Positions 1-7,627 are shown, counted from the stretch's first letter. The stretch is 8,850 bases of DNA from an uncultured Mollicutes bacterium (GCA_900547045.1 URFB01000041.1:1-8850), one strand, 5' to 3'. The notes: generated by a model not told the origin, from the sequence alone. Made by a program: numbers and translations.

Positions 1-617
1 TTAACAGTATTAAAGATATCCTTTACCGATCTTTGACAATCATCAAAATTACCCTTAACTGCCATAGAAAAGGCATTATCAGAATTAAAGCTTAGCATTT
101 GCGCCTCTTGGATTTTAGAAATAGCCTGATGCGGATAAAGAACAACAACGCTAATATCAGAAAGAGCGCTAAAGCCACATAAAGCTGCACTACCAGTATC
201 ACCAGATGTAGCAGTTAAAATAATGGTATGCTCCTTAATATTATTCTTCTTTTTAGCGACACTAAGTAAATATGGAAGAATTTGTAAGGCCATATCCTTA
301 AATGCGAAGGTTGGTCCCTTATATAAGTTTAAAAAGCCAAAGGAATCGGCCAAATCAAAGGAAAGCTCACCCTCATTAAAGGCCTTATCGTTATAAGCAC
401 TATCAACACAATAAGCTATTTCCTCTTCTGTATAATCATCTAAAAAAGCTTTTAAGATCTTTTTGGCAAGGCTTTTATAATCTAGCTTTAAAAAATTCTC
501 ATTATATCTAATATCAGGAAGCTTATCAAAAATAAAAAGCCCTCCATCTGATGCTAATCCCTTAATAATTGCTTGAGAAGCCGTTAGCCTCTCATCACCT
601 CTTGTTGAAAAATACAT
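1..617 (-). CDS. thrC: threonine synthase, N-terminal part (runs off left edge)
   Basis: A PLP-dependent (fold type II) cytosolic enzyme that converts O-phosphohomoserine to threonine. The 205 visible codons start MYFSTRGDE, the typical N-terminus of the long threonine synthase form. They contain GPTFAFKD at about 101-108, where K107 is the expected PLP-binding lysine, and the phosphate-binding loop SGDTGSAA at about 138-145. YPHQAISKIQ (161-170) also fits the family. The ATG at 617 is supported by an AGAGGTGG ribosome binding site a few bases upstream. The gene is separated from rseP by a terminator and has its own promoter, so it is probably an independent unit and not part of the envelope operon. 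The C-terminal part lies outside the window, so intactness cannot be judged. The identification is secure from the motifs; the regulation is inferred. Confidence 0.93.
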   Translation of the reverse strand, partial: MYFSTRGDERLTASQAIIKGLASDGGLFIFDKLPDIRYNENFLKLDYKSLAKKILKAFLDDYTEEEIAYCVDSAYNDKAFNEGELSFDLADSFGFLNLYKGPTFAFKDMALQILPYLLSVAKKKNNIKEHTIILTATSGDTGSAALCGFSALSDISVVVLYPHQAISKIQEAQMLSFNSDNAFSMAVKGNFDDCQRSVKDIFNTV

Positions 618-637
618 TCTATCCACCTCTAGCTAAT

Positions 638-678
638 ATTATACTTGTTTTTTGTAGATAAACAAGTGTTTTTGTAGA
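638..678 (-). promoter_or_regulatory. thrC promoter with repeat-containing probable operator
   Basis: A perfect -10 box (TATAAT on the minus strand, 638-643) lies 16 bp from a weak -35 (TTGTTT, 660-665) and about 20 bp upstream of the thrC start codon. The -35 and spacer lie inside repeats. A 10-nt direct repeat, TCTACAAAAA on the minus strand, occurs at 669-678 and 649-658, exactly 20 bp apart. An 8-bp inverted repeat pairs 643-650 with 660-667, and a second 10-bp one pairs 664-673 with 679-688. The promoter call rests on the perfect -10 and its position. The operator role is inferred from the repeat spacing of about two helical turns. Confidence 0.6.
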
Positions 679-694
679 AAAAACACTTTTAAGT

Positions 695-723
695 AAAAAA
701 AGATGCTTAATTGTTAAGCATCT
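695..723 (-). terminator. rho-independent terminator after rseP
   Basis: A perfect 10-bp inverted repeat (701-710 with 714-723, loop of 3) is followed in the minus-strand sense by a run of T (695-700). It begins only 6 bp past the rseP stop codon. The plus-strand side is also T-rich (726-737), so it could act in both directions, although no plus-strand gene is known to need it. Confidence 0.85.
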
Positions 724-729
724 AATTTT

Positions 730-2361
730 TTATTTTTTAAATAATCTTAAAATATCATTATATGTTACAAAAACAAATAATATCAGTAATAAAATAAAGA
801 CGATATTATTTAAAATTGTTTCAAGCTTTTTATTTGGCTTCTTATGAGTAATAGCCTCATAAATTAGGAAGACAGCTCTTCCTCCATCTAAGGCCGGAAT
901 TGGTAAGAAATTCATAATACCAATATTAACTGATAATAAAGCTATTAAGGATAAATATGACAAGAAGCCTCTACTTAATGTTTGTGATACGAGACTAAAG
1001 ATACCAACAACACCAGAAAGATCAGAAATACCAACCTCTCTAATATTAGCAGATGGCGCAATTAGCTCCTTAAGAGTTGAGAAAATAACAAGTGATGATT
1101 CACCAAACTGCTTAAAGCCAGCCTTTGTACAGCCCCAAAAATCAAAGTGATATTCAGGAGAAATTCCAATATAGGCCTTAAGCTTGATAATATCCTGACC
1201 AGATAATAAAGCATCTGAATAGGAATAAATAGGTGTTTGTGCTTCTATCTCCTTAGCCTTATCTTGGCTATAGAATTTATAATCAATTGATACAACATCA
1301 GTATAAGCATTTAAATTAGTAATTAAATCTGACCAATTATTAATTTCAATCCAATTAGACTCACCATGAAGCTTAATAGCTGTGATATAATCACCATTTT
1401 TTAATACTGGCTCATCATCTGAAGGAGTAACCTTTTCCTTACCAGTACCATATTTAAGGCTTAAATTACCAATTTGTGCACCCTTTTCATATGCTGAGGC
1501 CTTATCATCAATTTGCATATTAGAAAGACCAAAGCTGTTTAAGACAATATAGACACCACATTCTTCGGTCTTAATTTGACCTTCATGCTCATAGCTAACA
1601 GTAATTGAGGTTTTACCTTCTTTTGCAACATCATTCATTACTAAGCCTAGAGAATCCCATGTATCAACTTTTATACCATTTACTTCTGTAATCTTATCTC
1701 CAGCAGATAAAAATTTAGCTGAAGGATAAGCCTCACCAACACTTCCAACTACATTCGTATTAGCAGGAACACCCGTTACAAAGGAAATGATTAAATAAAG
1801 AACAATTGATAAAATGAAATTCATGATTACACCCGCACTGATTGTAATAAATCTTTGTGAGATTTTTTTAGAATCAAAGCTACGATCATATGGTGTAATT
1901 TGCATTCTATCCTTTGGTGATGAAACTAAGAAGGCATCTCTTAAAATAGGGAAGGTCTTATCCTCACCATCAAGCTCAAGTGTAACCTCTAGAGGCTCAC
2001 CATGAGCGCCTAAAAGCTCAATATGCTTAACAACACCTCTAAAATCCGCATCTAGATTTTCATCAAGAATAATTTCTTTTACAGAACCATCCTCTACAGT
2101 GATACCAATTGTATCACCTTCATTGATTAAAATTTGCTCAGCCGTACTATCCGCCATGGCTACATATCCACCAATTGGAATAGCACGAATTGAAATCATA
2201 GTTTCTCCCTTACGCTTTTGCCACAAAACTGGGCCCATACCAATTGAGAATTCATGACACAAAATTCCGGCCTTTTTAGCAAAGTAAAAATGACCAGCCT
2301 CATGAATTAGAATAATAATTCCAATAGCAAAAATAAATGCAATTATACTTAAAACTATCAA
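730..2361 (-). CDS. rseP: RseP/RasP site-2 intramembrane zinc metalloprotease
   Basis: A membrane protease that cleaves transmembrane segments, in relatives those of anti-sigma factors and remnant signal peptides. The zinc motif HEAGH is at 20-24 in the first membrane segment. The family loop IPIGGYV is at 61-67, a second membrane segment at about 171-197, and a PDZ domain at about 203-270. Residues about 318-365 look like a second PDZ-type repeat. The degenerate SGVVGI (usually SGPVGI) is at 449-454, the NFLPIPALDGG motif with catalytic D492 at 484-494, and a last membrane segment at about 518-534. At 543 residues it is about 120 longer than the Bacillus protein as I recall it. The start is TTG, overlapping the dxr stop as TTGA. 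The next Met (42) would lose the zinc motif, and GGAG lies 10 nt upstream. It is the last gene of the uppS-cdsA-dxr-rseP unit. Confidence 0.95.
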   Translation of the reverse strand: MIVLSIIAFIFAIGIIILIHEAGHFYFAKKAGILCHEFSIGMGPVLWQKRKGETMISIRAIPIGGYVAMADSTAEQILINEGDTIGITVEDGSVKEIILDENLDADFRGVVKHIELLGAHGEPLEVTLELDGEDKTFPILRDAFLVSSPKDRMQITPYDRSFDSKKISQRFITISAGVIMNFILSIVLYLIISFVTGVPANTNVVGSVGEAYPSAKFLSAGDKITEVNGIKVDTWDSLGLVMNDVAKEGKTSITVSYEHEGQIKTEECGVYIVLNSFGLSNMQIDDKASAYEKGAQIGNLSLKYGTGKEKVTPSDDEPVLKNGDYITAIKLHGESNWIEINNWSDLITNLNAYTDVVSIDYKFYSQDKAKEIEAQTPIYSYSDALLSGQDIIKLKAYIGISPEYHFDFWGCTKAGFKQFGESSLVIFSTLKELIAPSANIREVGISDLSGVVGIFSLVSQTLSRGFLSYLSLIALLSVNIGIMNFLPIPALDGGRAVFLIYEAITHKKPNKKLETILNNIVFILLLILFVFVTYNDILRLFKK

Positions 2362-3512
2362 TTAAAATCAACTCCGAATTCACTTAATATTTTTATTTGA
2401 ATTTCATCATTTAATACAAGTATTTCATCAATTGAAGGATTAGGATTTGGATATTCCTTATCTAAATAAGATCTAATAATCCTTTCAATATCTAAAAATT
2501 TAATTTTATCATTTAAGAAAAGCTTCACCGCCGCTTCATTAGCTGCATTAAGCACCGTAGGATAAAGACCGCCCTTTCTTCCAGCCTCATAGGCATAGGC
2601 AAGGCATGGGAATCGCTTTTCACTTAGCTCATCAAAGTGAAGACATGATATCTTTAAAAGATCTAAGGCTTCTCCATCATAATCAAGGTGATGAGGATAC
2701 ATTAGGGCATATAAAATAGGACCTCTCATATCAGGAGATGCTAAATGCGCTTTTATTCCTAAATCATTATATTCAACTAAGGAATGGATAATGCTTTCCT
2801 TGTGCATTACGGTTTTAATTTTATCATATGGCATATCAAATAAATGATGGGCCTCAATAACCTCAAAGCCTTTATTCATCATTGAAGCTGAATCAATCGT
2901 GATTTTAGCTCCCATATTCCAATTAGGATGCTTGAGAGCATCCTCCTTAGTTGCGTTTTCAATTTCTTCTCTGGTCTTATCTCTAAATGAACCACCAGAG
3001 GCAGTAATAATTAAGGATTTAACCTCTCTTCTATCCTCACCCTGAAGGCATTGCCAAATTGCACTATGCTCAGAATCAATCGGATAAAGCTTAAGGTTTT
3101 TCTCCTTCATTAAAGCCTTTACCTGATCTCCTGCCATTACAAGGGTTTCCTTGTTAGCAAGAGCGATATTTTTAGAGGCCTTTATCGCCTCTACGGTTGG
3201 CCTTAAGCCTGCAGAACCAACAAGGGCATTAACTAAAAGCTCATTATCATACTTATGATATGAAGCAACCATAAGAAGGCCCTCATCGCCGTAACAGGAA
3301 ATAAAGCTTGGATTCTTTAGCTCTTCCATTTGTTCCTTCGTTCTAAAGGAAACAATTTCCGGCTTAAATTCCTCAATTATTTTTTGGGCAAGATTTGAAT
3401 CATGACCAACGCTAAGGCCAATAACCTTTAATTCATTAGAATATTTCCTAATAACATCTAGAGCTTGAGTTCCAATTGAACCACAAGCTCCAAGTAAATA
3501 AATATATTTCAT
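2358..3512 (-). CDS. dxr: 1-deoxy-D-xylulose 5-phosphate reductoisomerase
   Basis: NADPH- and divalent-metal-dependent conversion of DXP to MEP, the committed step of the MEP isoprenoid pathway. It supplies the IPP/FPP used by the neighbouring UppS. The 384 residues match the usual family length. Visible motifs are the NADPH loop GACGSIG (8-14), ANKETLVMAG (119-128), PIDSEHSAIWQ (144-154) with metal ligands D146 and E148, TASGGSF (170-176), HPNWNMG (195-201), SASMMNKGFEVIEA with metal ligand E217 by alignment, IIHSLVEY (241-248), SPDMRGP (259-265) and LNAANEAAV (321-329). The dinucleotide loop has AC where GSTGSIG is usual. The ATG at 3512 is 15 nt after the cdsA stop, and the stop is TGA. 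The presence of this gene indicates the MEP route and not the mevalonate route. Confidence 0.98.
   Translation of the reverse strand: MKYIYLLGACGSIGTQALDVIRKYSNELKVIGLSVGHDSNLAQKIIEEFKPEIVSFRTKEQMEELKNPSFISCYGDEGLLMVASYHKYDNELLVNALVGSAGLRPTVEAIKASKNIALANKETLVMAGDQVKALMKEKNLKLYPIDSEHSAIWQCLQGEDRREVKSLIITASGGSFRDKTREEIENATKEDALKHPNWNMGAKITIDSASMMNKGFEVIEAHHLFDMPYDKIKTVMHKESIIHSLVEYNDLGIKAHLASPDMRGPILYALMYPHHLDYDGEALDLLKISCLHFDELSEKRFPCLAYAYEAGRKGGLYPTVLNAANEAAVKLFLNDKIKFLDIERIIRSYLDKEYPNPNPSIDEILVLNDEIQIKILSEFGVDFN
2372..2375 (-). promoter_or_regulatory. ribosome binding site supporting the TTG start of rseP
   Basis: GGAG on the minus strand, 10 nt upstream of the TTG codon at 2359-2361 and within the last codons of dxr. 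With the TTGA stop/start overlap it suggests that rseP is translated by coupling to dxr. Confidence 0.55.
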
Positions 3513-3527
3513 TATATTACATCCCTT

Positions 3528-4490
3528 TTAGAAAATAACGAAAATTAATAATAATGCAAGAGCTGCAAAAATAGCTGAATCTAAACGGTCTAATACTCCA
3601 CCATGTCCTGGGAAAATATTACCATAATCCTTTAGTCCATAGGTACGCTTTAGCTTAGACGCAACTAAATCTCCAACCTGACCCGCAACAGAAATAAAGA
3701 TACTAATTCCAAAAATAGCTACAAATTGCCAGAAGCTATTAAGCTTATCAAAATTACCCTTCCAAAATACACTTACACCACTTGAGTTACTAAATAAGGT
3801 TTTAATACCATCTTCATTGAAATAGCCACCCTTAAAGAAGATACCATAAAAATAAGCAATAGTTGTTGCACATAAAACAGCGATAAAGGAACCAATAACA
3901 GCACCCTCCCATGTTTTATGAGGACTAATTTTAGGACACATCTTATGCTTACCAAATTTAGAACCGCCAAAATAAGCAAATACATCGGTTAAAATGGTAA
4001 TTAATAATAAATAAACAATAAAACGAAGGCCTAAGAATCTTAAAATAGTTAAGGCACCAAAGCCTAGTCCTGTATAGCAAATGCTTGTTAAAGCCTTACC
4101 GACATCGCCACCATCAAAATTATGGCAAAATACCATACATGCAAGTAAGGTAATAACTACAACTAAAATCATAGGTAGGAAGCCAATTTCAAGATTAAAT
4201 AAATGTAAAATATGTGAAGATATAGAATCATTTAATCCTGTTGTATTTTTTACAAACTTAGCCCATTCGGTTAAGCAAGACATATAAATCAAGGCTGTAC
4301 CAAGTACAATTATTATTTTTACACATAAAGGAAGCTTCTTTTCCTTTTCATATAATCTTATCATTTCAGTTGATGCAATAACTGCAAGAACAAGCATTGT
4401 TACTTGAAATAAAGGGAATAATTCCTTAACTAATAAAAGTGGAATTAAAATTAAACATAAAACAGTCCCTGTAATGATTCTTTGTTTCAT
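3528..4490 (-). CDS. cdsA: phosphatidate cytidylyltransferase (CDP-diglyceride synthase)
   Basis: An integral membrane enzyme that converts phosphatidic acid and CTP to CDP-diacylglycerol, the precursor of the anionic phospholipids. The protein is 320 residues and very hydrophobic, with many membrane segments from residue about 8 onward. The full CdsA signature is at about 278-304: S-K-L-K-R, then LKDYGNIFPGHGG, then LDRLD, with the metal-binding aspartates D301 and D304. It is somewhat longer than the Bacillus protein. The extra length includes a polar segment around residues 219-250 rich in G, N and S, probably a loop between helices. Translation starts at an ATG that shares one base with the uppS stop (TAATG) and follows a perfect AAGGAGG site with a 7-nt spacer, so strong and coupled translation is likely. 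Confidence 0.97.
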   Translation of the reverse strand: MKQRIITGTVLCLILIPLLLVKELFPLFQVTMLVLAVIASTEMIRLYEKEKKLPLCVKIIIVLGTALIYMSCLTEWAKFVKNTTGLNDSISSHILHLFNLEIGFLPMILVVVITLLACMVFCHNFDGGDVGKALTSICYTGLGFGALTILRFLGLRFIVYLLLITILTDVFAYFGGSKFGKHKMCPKISPHKTWEGAVIGSFIAVLCATTIAYFYGIFFKGGYFNEDGIKTLFSNSSGVSVFWKGNFDKLNSFWQFVAIFGISIFISVAGQVGDLVASKLKRTYGLKDYGNIFPGHGGVLDRLDSAIFAALALLLIFVIF

Positions 4491-5224
4491 TATTTGTCCT
4501 CCTTAAGCCCACCAAAGCGACGATTTCGACTTTGATATGAGGCGATAGCCTTTAATAATTCCTCTTCATGGAAATCAGGCCATAAGCAATCTGTAAAATA
4601 AAGCTCACTATAAGCTAATTGAAGTAATAGGAAATTAGAAATTCTTATTTCTCCACTTGTTCTAATAAGCAAATCTAGAGACGGTAAATCCTTAGTGAAT
4701 AAATGCTCAAATATAGTATGCTCAGTAATATCCTCTGGATTCAATTTACCATCCTTAACAAGCATCGCAATTTCTTTTGTAGCCGTTTTAACCTCATCTA
4801 ATGAGCCATAATCAATAGCTAAAACAAGATTCAAGCCCCTATGATCCTTAGTCTTTTCCTCCGCTTCCTGAATAAATTCTAAAAATTGAGGGCTCAATCT
4901 ATCTCTTCTTCCAATAACAGTTATTTTAATATTAGAATCGAATAATTGTTTCTTATACTTTCTAAAATAGCCTAAAGGCTTATTCATTATAAACTTAACT
5001 TCTTTTTCAGGACGTGACCAATTCTCAGTTGAAAAGCAATATACGGTCATACATTTAATTCCAATTTTATTCGCATATTTAGCAATATTAATTAGATTAT
5101 TAGCCCCATGAAGATGTCCATAGGTTCTTGGCATTAACCTTTTTTTTGCCCAACGACCATTTCCATCTAAAATAATCGCTATATGCTTAGGAACACCTTT
5201 TTCTATTATTTCTTGTTCATTCAT
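4490..5224 (-). CDS. uppS: isoprenyl transferase, undecaprenyl diphosphate synthase
   Basis: A cis-prenyltransferase that extends farnesyl-PP with IPP to undecaprenyl-PP, the lipid carrier for peptidoglycan and other wall polymers. In 244-residue numbering the catalytic aspartate is D20 in ILDGNGRWA (18-26). FSTENWSRP is at 64-72, RTSGEIRISNF at 188-198, the Mg-binding glutamate in SELYF is E207, and WPDF and RRFGG lie near the C-terminus. The ATG at 5224 was preferred to a GTG three codons earlier because an AGGTG site sits 6 nt before the ATG and would overlap the GTG. Two oddities: the usual NYGGR stretch reads DYGSL (138-142), and NFLLWQ reads NFLLLQ. The gene opens a unit with its own probable promoter after the frr terminator. 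The family call is secure; the product chain length is inferred. Confidence 0.96.
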   Translation of the reverse strand: MNEQEIIEKGVPKHIAIILDGNGRWAKKRLMPRTYGHLHGANNLINIAKYANKIGIKCMTVYCFSTENWSRPEKEVKFIMNKPLGYFRKYKKQLFDSNIKITVIGRRDRLSPQFLEFIQEAEEKTKDHRGLNLVLAIDYGSLDEVKTATKEIAMLVKDGKLNPEDITEHTIFEHLFTKDLPSLDLLIRTSGEIRISNFLLLQLAYSELYFTDCLWPDFHEEELLKAIASYQSRNRRFGGLKEDK

Positions 5225-5230
5225 TTTTTT

Positions 5231-5235
5231 CACCT
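5231..5235 (-). promoter_or_regulatory. ribosome binding site that decides the uppS start
   Basis: AGGTG on the minus strand lies 6 nt upstream of the ATG at 5222-5224. The alternative GTG start (5231-5233) lies inside this site and has no other Shine-Dalgarno match upstream, so the ATG is the better start. Confidence 0.7.
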
Positions 5236-5254
5236 GCTTGTGATAAACTAATTC

Positions 5255-5283
5255 ATTATATACTTTAACATAAATATAAACAT
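5255..5283 (-). promoter_or_regulatory. probable promoter of uppS-cdsA-dxr-rseP
   Basis: A perfect TATAAT (5255-5260 on the minus strand) lies about 30 bp before the uppS start and just after the frr terminator. The -35 is weak; the best-spaced hexamer is ATGTTT (5278-5283, 17-bp spacer). The call rests on the -10 match, the position and the need for a promoter after a strong terminator. Confidence 0.5.
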
Positions 5284-5303
5284 ATTACAAACAAATTCAA
5301 ACT

Positions 5304-5346
5304 AAAAAAAATAAAAAAGCCTAAATGTGTTTAGCATAATAGGCTT
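5304..5346 (-). terminator. rho-independent terminator after frr
   Basis: A 7-bp stem (5317-5323 with 5340-5346) with a 16-nt loop is followed in the minus-strand sense by TTTT, A, then eight T (5304-5316). It lies 13 bp after the frr stop. A competing small hairpin (5321-5325 with 5330-5334) shares part of the 5' arm. Confidence 0.8.
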
Positions 5347-5359
5347 CATTGACTTATAA

Positions 5360-5905
5360 TTAAATATTCATTAATTCTTTACTCTTAGCATCAGCGATGT
5401 CTTCAATTTTAGCGATATATTTATCAGTAAGCTTTTGTACATCATCAAGGTAACCTTTTTCCTCATCCTCAGGTAAATCTAATTTCTTTAATGCATCATT
5501 TGCATCACGACGAAGATTACGTACTGCTACCTTACCCTCTTCAGCAACACGACCAACTTGCTTAACAAGGTCCTTACGACGTTCCTCAGTCATAGCAGGT
5601 AAAACAATACGAATACCAATTCCATCACCTTGAGGATTTAAGCCAAGATTAGCAGCTGAAATAGCAACCTCAATATCCTTTAAAGATGACTTATCAAATG
5701 GCTTAATATATAATTGGTTAGCCTCTGGTGTTGAAATAGATGCCATTTGCTTTAATTGTGTTGGGCATCCGTAGTAATTAACAAATACAGAATCTAGGAT
5801 AGCAGGATTAGCACGACCTGTACGTACCTGGGCAAGCTCATGTTCAAATGCTTGAACAGATTTTTCCATTTTTTCTTCTGCTTCCATTAAAATCATATCT
5901 GGCAT
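5360..5905 (-). CDS. frr: ribosome recycling factor
   Basis: Acts in the cytosol with EF-G to split post-termination ribosomes from mRNA. The protein is 181 residues against a usual length of about 185. The conserved VRTGRANPAILD is at 27-38, followed by the domain II region, LPAMTEERRKDLVKQ in the returning helix, then VRNLRRDAND and a charged C-terminal helix, as expected for the three-helix-bundle fold. The ATG at 5905 was chosen because AAGGAG lies 9 nt upstream, ahead of the internal ATG codons at residues 4 and 7. The gap to pyrH is only 15 nt, so the two are co-transcribed. A terminator follows. Confidence 0.98.
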   Translation of the reverse strand: MPDMILMEAEEKMEKSVQAFEHELAQVRTGRANPAILDSVFVNYYGCPTQLKQMASISTPEANQLYIKPFDKSSLKDIEVAISAANLGLNPQGDGIGIRIVLPAMTEERRKDLVKQVGRVAEEGKVAVRNLRRDANDALKKLDLPEDEEKGYLDDVQKLTDKYIAKIEDIADAKSKELMNI

Positions 5906-5920
5906 AATTTTAAGCTCCTT

Positions 5921-6631
5921 TTAATTATTTTTTACAAGGGTACCAATATGTTCCCCTTTTATAGCCTTTACGATATTTCCTGGCTTATTCATATTGAAAA
6001 CAATAAGCTTCATACCGTTATCCTTACATAAGCTTGCAGCTGTAGAATCCATTACTGCAAGATTCTTATTTAAGACCTCACCGAAAGTTAGTTCATCGTA
6101 CATTTTAGCATTTGGATTTTTTCTAGGATCCGAATCATATACTCCTTCAGTTCCATTTTTAGCCATTAAAACAGCGTCAGCACCAATTTCAATTGCACGT
6201 GTTGCAGCAGCTGTATCAGTTGAGAAATATGGGTTTCCAAGACCACCAGCAAAAATACAAACACGACCCTTTTCAAGGTGACGAATAGCACGACGTCTAA
6301 TATAAGGCTCAGCAACAGCTTGAACCTCAAGAGCACTTAAGCAACGTGTTGGAACACCAGCCTGCTCTAAAGCATTTTGTAATGCTAAAGAGTTCATAAT
6401 AGTAGCAAGCATTCCCATATAGTCAGCCTGAGCACGTTCAATACCAAGCTCCTCGCCTGTTTTACCGCGCCAAATATTTCCTCCACCACAAACAATACCG
6501 ATTTCGCAGCCCAAATCATAAATTTCTTTAATTTGTTGAGCAGTTTCCTTTACTGTTTGAGGATTAATTCCAAAAGAAGTTTCACCCTTTAAGGCTTCTC
6601 CTGATAGCTTTAATAATACTCTTTTATACAT
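5921..6631 (-). CDS. pyrH: UMP kinase
   Basis: Bacterial-type uridylate kinase of the amino acid kinase fold. It phosphorylates UMP to UDP with ATP for pyrimidine nucleotide synthesis in the cytosol. Over 236 residues the motifs are KLSGEAL (8-14), GGGNIWRG (49-56), ADYMGM (69-74), GNPYFSTDTAA (132-142), NGTEGVYDSDP (159-169) and DSTA (195-198). The ATG at 6631 follows AAAGGAG with an 8-nt spacer. It sits between tsf and frr, its standard Bacillota position, but a hairpin with a U-tract lies just before its ribosome binding site. Expression therefore needs read-through or a promoter inside tsf. Confidence 0.98.
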   Translation of the reverse strand: MYKRVLLKLSGEALKGETSFGINPQTVKETAQQIKEIYDLGCEIGIVCGGGNIWRGKTGEELGIERAQADYMGMLATIMNSLALQNALEQAGVPTRCLSALEVQAVAEPYIRRRAIRHLEKGRVCIFAGGLGNPYFSTDTAAATRAIEIGADAVLMAKNGTEGVYDSDPRKNPNAKMYDELTFGEVLNKNLAVMDSTAASLCKDNGMKLIVFNMNKPGNIVKAIKGEHIGTLVKNN

Positions 6632-6652
6632 ATGAACAACTCCTTTATTTTT

Positions 6653-6682
6653 AAAAAAAGAGGAGCAAATTTGTTGCCCCTC
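6653..6682 (-). terminator. terminator or attenuator between tsf and pyrH
   Basis: In the minus-strand sense a 9-bp stem (6674-6682 with 6660-6668, one G.U pair, 5-nt loop) is followed by seven T (6653-6659). On the plus strand the G.U pair becomes an A.C mismatch, so the hairpin is built for minus-strand RNA. It starts 6 bp after the tsf stop and ends just ahead of the pyrH ribosome binding site. Confidence 0.85.
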
Positions 6683-6688
6683 AATAAA

Positions 6689-7591
6689 TTACTTGTTTAG
6701 ACCAGCTTGAGCAGCAACTTCAGCAGCGAAGTCTACAACTTCCTTTTCAATACCTTCACCTACAGCTAGACGAACGAATGATTTAACTGTTGATTTAGTA
6801 TGAGAAAGATATACGCTTACTGTTTCATCTGGATTTTTAACAAATGGTTGATCTAATAAGCAGATCTCCTTTAAGTACTTTTGTAAACGTCCTGGAACAA
6901 TATTGTTTTCAATAATGTTTTCAGGCTTTGGTTTAGCAGCTTTAGCATTTTCATTTAATGCTTCAGTTAAGATGATTTGTCTTTCCTTAGCAAGAGTTTC
7001 TTCACTAATGTCTGCTTGAGATACATAAGTAGGTTGGTTTGCTGCAATGTGCATAGCGATATCCTTAGCAACAACTTCATCAGCATTGTCAAGAACTGCA
7101 ACAACAACAATTCTACCACCCATGTGCTTATAAGCACCGAAAATTTGGCTATTTTCCTTAGTGATTCTTTGAACACGACGTAAAGAAACCTTTTCACCGA
7201 TTACAGCAGAATCCTCAAGAATAATATTCTCAAGAGTCTTTCCTTCAACACTAATGCTTAAAGCTTCTTCAGTATTAGTAACATCAGATGCACTAATAAT
7301 TTGTCCAACCTTATCAAGTAAAGCTAAGAACTTATCGTTTTTAGCAACGAAGTCAGTTTCTGAGTTTAACTCGAATAATACGCAATCATTTCCATCGATT
7401 ACATATGAGCAAAGTCCTTCAGCAGCTACTCTTGAAGCTTTCTTTTCAGCCTTTGCAATACCCTTTTCACGTAACCAAACGATAGCCTTTTCCATATCAC
7501 AGTCGCAAGCCTCTAGAGCCTTCTTGCAATCCATCATACCTGCCATAGTTCTATCACGTAATTCTTTTACAAGTTGTGGTGTAACAGTCAT
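6689..7591 (-). CDS. tsf: translation elongation factor Ts
   Basis: The nucleotide exchange factor that regenerates EF-Tu.GTP in the cytosol. The N-terminal UBA-like domain is clear (VKELRDRTMAGMMDCKKAL, 8-26), followed by WLREKGIAKAEKKASRVAAEG and the EF-Tu-contacting signature ETDFVAKN (78-85). The two-part dimerization region follows, ending in a family-typical C-terminal helix. Its 300 residues are close to the usual Bacillota length. The ATG at 7591 follows TAGGAGG with a 6-nt spacer. It lies 36 bp downstream of rpsB with no hairpin between, so the two form the usual rpsB-tsf transcript, which ends at the hairpin at 6653-6682. Confidence 0.98.
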   Translation of the reverse strand: MTVTPQLVKELRDRTMAGMMDCKKALEACDCDMEKAIVWLREKGIAKAEKKASRVAAEGLCSYVIDGNDCVLFELNSETDFVAKNDKFLALLDKVGQIISASDVTNTEEALSISVEGKTLENIILEDSAVIGEKVSLRRVQRITKENSQIFGAYKHMGGRIVVVAVLDNADEVVAKDIAMHIAANQPTYVSQADISEETLAKERQIILTEALNENAKAAKPKPENIIENNIVPGRLQKYLKEICLLDQPFVKNPDETVSVYLSHTKSTVKSFVRLAVGEGIEKEVVDFAAEVAAQAGLNK

Positions 7592-7627
7592 GGTAATCCT
7601 CCTAAAATATTTTTATTTATAATTTAA

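Noticed and set aside
1814..2005. Plus-strand open frames inside rseP, cdsA, pyrH and tsf (for example here, 4081-4287, 5994-6281, 6977-7183, 7254-7622)
   Set aside because: They lie antisense to well-conserved genes, lack ribosome binding sites and resemble no known protein.
5225..5233. GTG start of uppS three codons upstream
   Set aside because: The GTG lies inside the only Shine-Dalgarno sequence, which is correctly spaced for the ATG at 5224.
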